Of a stretch of DNA of 64,000 bases, positions 62,128 to 64,000 are shown piece by piece. Where the stretch lies: NCBI RefSeq assembly GCF_023072615.1, contig NZ_JAKNRW010000001.1, positions 372,001 to 436,000 on the forward strand, given 5' to 3'. The first letter of the stretch is position 1. Every line of letters starts with the position of its first letter. Position numbers and translations under genes: made by a program. The DNA is from Pseudomonas violetae (GTDB lineage: Bacteria > Pseudomonadota > Gammaproteobacteria > Pseudomonadales > Pseudomonadaceae). Below the pieces are notes generated by a model. The model had not been told where the DNA came from. It worked only from the letters and a program-made list of their open reading frames with translations, and did no database searches.

Positions 62128-62881
62128 TTCTGACCTTCTTTGTGGGGGCGGACAGCCGGCAGGCGATGGAAAACAGAGCCGCACGCTCGGCAATATCATC
62201 AGGAACGTGCTGGTAGGCACGCCACTCAACACAAGTGACCTCAGCATCAGGGGAATGCGGCCCAAGGCCCGGCCAGAGGTTGCCACGCGGCTTCACTATC
62301 TCCACAACGGACCGGCCCCTTGCATAAAGGAGACCCCATCTCGGTGGAAGGTCATCGGGCGTAAGTACCCCCTCCGGACAGAGGTAGAAGCGGTACACCC
62401 CTATCCCTCCCCTGTGATCTTTACAATCGGCAAGGGAATCGCGATTGGCTATGACTTCAATAAGAGCTGAGCAATTGCTACGAAAGGCGACAACGCCTGG
62501 TTGCTCGAGGTTTTGTTCACAACTGTGCTCAGTGGCAATTACGTCGAACCCGTTCTGGCGGAGCCATTTTGCGCCCATCTCTGTGAGGAGCTTGTGCTTA
62601 GATCCGCGCTTGGATATTCGCCTCTCGCCCGGGGAGTTCTCTTTCCATCCGCTCTGAAAGCGTGTTGAAACGCCGCGGGAATTACCAGGACGCAGCCGGC
62701 CACCGTGCTCTCCAGCGCGAAACGCTTCGGTGCGCTTCAAGCCAAGGGTCTTGGCCTTGCCCGCGATCGCACCCACGGGTCGATTCAATAGTGTGGTGAG
62801 CTCTGCCATAGGGGTATTCGGATAGAGCAACCTGAGCTGCTTCTCTTCGACGGTCGTCCAAAATCTGGGGCTGGATTTCAA
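62111..62881 (-). CDS. Hypothetical protein with SANT/Myb-like N-terminus, 256 aa
   Basis: TTG at 62881 with AGGG upstream begins the frame. Residues about 8-50 (FWTTVEEKQLRLLYP, then ELTTLLNRPVGAIAGKAKTLGL) form a Myb/SANT-like HTH common in phage DNA-binding proteins. Residues about 95-190 (WLRQNGFDVIATEH, ALIEVIANRD, GVYRFYLCPEGVL, WGLLYARG) have an alpha/beta pattern like small PD-(D/E)xK-type proteins, without a decisive catalytic triad. Its likely role is DNA binding. Confidence 0.6.
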   Translation of the reverse strand: MKSSPRFWTTVEEKQLRLLYPNTPMAELTTLLNRPVGAIAGKAKTLGLKRTEAFRAGEHGGRLRPGNSRGVSTRFQSGWKENSPGERRISKRGSKHKLLTEMGAKWLRQNGFDVIATEHSCEQNLEQPGVVAFRSNCSALIEVIANRDSLADCKDHRGGIGVYRFYLCPEGVLTPDDLPPRWGLLYARGRSVVEIVKPRGNLWPGLGPHSPDAEVTCVEWRAYQHVPDDIAERAALFSIACRLSAPTKKVRNEQAQ

Positions 62882-62946
62882 CGGTGCGTTCCCTGTTCTT
62901 TGGCCTCCGGGCCGTTACGTCACCGCAACACTACTCAGAACATCTG

Positions 62947-63018
62947 CTGGAGGTGGGCTATCAATAGTGCGCGTTGCTAGTCGATCGACAGCATAACCCG
63001 GGTTCTACCCACCTCCAG
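62947..63018. other. Large cruciform-forming inverted repeat
   Basis: CTGGAGGTGGG (62947-62957) and CCCACCTCCAG (63008-63018) are a perfect 11-base inverted repeat. Smaller palindromes TCGATCGA and ACCCGGGT lie inside. There is no T-run. It sits upstream of the minus gene 62111-62881 and before the next two-box element. Confidence 0.6.
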
Positions 63019-63180
63019 TTCAAACCCTATCGTCGTTTTTCAAGTGACTGAGAGTGCTGGGTGCAAACCCAACTCACGGCCCGGTGACGCTTGTAGGGCG
63101 GCGACGGTTCGGCGACGGAACCATACTCAAGAGGTTGGAGGCACCGCCTGTTGAGCGGATTTCGCGCAATCCACGTTGGG

Positions 63181-63222
63181 GGTTCTGGCACTTCCATTAC
63201 CGGCCTCAGAATCCGCTCCCAT
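63181..63222 (+). promoter_or_regulatory. Two-box backbone element before the gene at 63246
   Basis: Box A GGTTCTGGCACT at 63181-63192; the box B position reads CGCTCCCAT (63214-63222) and matches poorly; 65 bases to the ATG. Confidence 0.55.
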
Positions 63223-63245
63223 TACTCACGAAGCGGAGCACGAAC

Positions 63246-63596
63246 ATGGCCCAACTTACCAGCAGCAAAGATCAACTGAGCTCTTCCCATGTGGCGGCCG
63301 GCGGCTCACGAGGCAATGCCTGCTCAGTGGTGTTGCAGCAGGACGCCGGCAAATCACCTTCACAATATGGCGAAGTCGGCGTAGTCGGCACCGGCGACAA
63401 GGACATGGCGCAGCCAAAGCGCTTCACCTTGCGCAAAAGTGAGAGCCGCAAAAAGCCTTGGGTAGTTGAGGACACTCAATCCGACCCCTGTGAAGACGCG
63501 GTTCTCTACCACTTTGTAACCAAAGCCAAAGCTGAAGGCTTCAAGGCCGAGATGGAAGCTGAACACTGTCAGTCACCGTCATTGCCCATCTGTTAA
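63246..63596 (+). CDS. Hypothetical protein, 116 aa
   Basis: GGAG precedes the ATG at 63246. The first 55 residues are Ser/Gly-rich and probably disordered (SSKDQLSSSHVAAGGS). The last 60 (KRFTLRKSESRKKPWVVEDT, then HFVTKAKAEGFKAEMEAE) are basic then helical. No family is recognised. Confidence 0.58.
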   Translation: MAQLTSSKDQLSSSHVAAGGSRGNACSVVLQQDAGKSPSQYGEVGVVGTGDKDMAQPKRFTLRKSESRKKPWVVEDTQSDPCEDAVLYHFVTKAKAEGFKAEMEAEHCQSPSLPIC

Positions 63597-63722
63597 ACCG
63601 TGCCTGTTGATCGGCTACCAAGTCGAGTGAATGTAGACTCGCCAAAACACCAGCACAAAATCTCGCCTCCAGAGCTAAGGAAACACTGCGTGACACTGAC
63701 TCTCAAGCAAGCCTCACGTCGG

Positions 63723-64000
63723 TTAGAACAACTTTGCCAGGCCGAGCACCTGAACGTGTTCGAACACCACAACGGGGTAGGTCGAGTTGTGATTCCAGTG
63801 CTCACCGAGCATGTCCATACTGCGCTGGACGATGGCCCGGCTGAGCAGTACGAATTCTTCCGCGCCCGAGCAACGCACGCGCACGCTCTTAATGCTGACT
63901 TTCACATCTGTCACAACCAAGTTTCGGTAACCGTCTGCCATGTCACTCAGACGGTGAAATTCGGTCCGGGTGGGCAATTGATCATGGGGCGTCGAGGCAT
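63723..64000 (-). CDS. Partial hypothetical protein at the right edge
   Basis: The minus frame stays open to base 64000 and has G or C at most third codon positions, the pattern of real genes here. It contains LVVTDVKVSIKSVRVRC, then FVLLSRAIVQRSMDMLGE and VVVFEHVQVLGL. An alternative plus frame from GTG 63690 is also open to the edge but less biased. No family is recognised. Confidence 0.5.
   Translation of the reverse strand, partial: ASTPHDQLPTRTEFHRLSDMADGYRNLVVTDVKVSIKSVRVRCSGAEEFVLLSRAIVQRSMDMLGEHWNHNSTYPVVVFEHVQVLGLAKLF

Noticed and set aside
62561..62572. GTTCTGGCGG match
   Set aside because: It lies inside the coding sequence of the minus gene and lacks box B.
13407..63222. Two-box element as a sigma-54 promoter (GG-N10-GC)
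   Set aside because: Box A contains TGGCACG, like the minus-24 element, but the GC required ten bases later is present only at 15049 and not at most other copies.
13407..63222. Box A as an integron attC or gene-cassette recombination site
   Set aside because: Copies are not palindromic, lie at a fixed distance from start codons, and no integrase gene is in the window.
1..64000. CRISPR arrays, rRNA or tRNA genes
   Set aside because: No regularly spaced repeats of CRISPR type and no tRNA or rRNA signatures were found on either strand by eye.

Overview
The window reads as Pseudomonas-type accessory DNA, most likely a large plasmid or an integrative conjugative element. The evidence is an actin-type segregation gene at the left edge, a primase, many orphan genes, two RES-Xre toxin-antitoxin relatives, phage-type small genes (DUF2591, DUF4262, a PAPS-reductase-like protein, YajD, a MazG-like protein) and IS relics that all look pseudomonad. 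No rRNA, tRNA or CRISPR array was seen. The genus is inferred from protein style and codon use, not from a marker gene.

Layout. 1-2.5 kb: a minus-strand segregation operon (orphan gene, ParM-like ATPase, partial ParR-like partner) next to a C-skewed 0.5 kb gap. 3-5.8 kb: an HTH protein, a 1.5 kb stretch with no convincing gene, two small minus genes and a large palindrome. 5.8-10.2 kb: five tightly packed plus-strand genes (HTH protein, primase, two small proteins, membrane protein). 10.2-13.2 kb: a REC-GGDEF diguanylate cyclase diverging from an orphan gene. 13.4-38.8 kb: the main accessory backbone, about two dozen mostly orphan genes in short transcription units, interrupted by one IS5-type element (21.8-22.7 kb). 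38.8-60.4 kb: inserted cargo. This holds a candidate RloC/PrrC-like defence pair (40.4-44.2 kb), an amidohydrolase plus BCCT transporter unit with a LysR regulator (44.6-49.7 kb), and a D-amino-acid catabolism and tripartite tricarboxylate transporter unit (51.2-59.0 kb). IS630, IS66, umuC, DUF2513, racemase and dioxygenase-like debris lies between these units. 60.5-64 kb: the backbone resumes.

The most striking signal is a two-part upstream element. Box A is GGTTCYGGCRCG, then exactly 21 bases, then box B close to CTCATCAA. It stands in front of fifteen backbone transcription units, usually 62-70 bases before the start codon, and the downstream genes are mostly unrelated. It is absent from 1-13 kb and from the 37-60 kb cargo, so it marks the backbone and suggests one shared, undescribed promoter class or regulon.

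A second backbone theme is modular duplication. Five proteins share an N-terminal and/or a C-terminal module. A 144-residue protein is duplicated in tandem together with its upstream DNA. A decayed 3-prime copy of the 18.7 kb gene, with its terminator, sits between those tandem copies. In the cargo, RidA and a D-amino-acid dehydrogenase run in one direction with a ruined Asp/Glu-racemase-like gene behind them, and TctBAC runs the other way, which points to uptake and oxidation of an amino-acid-like or carboxylate substrate. Genes without a recognised family are described as they appear and left without a function.
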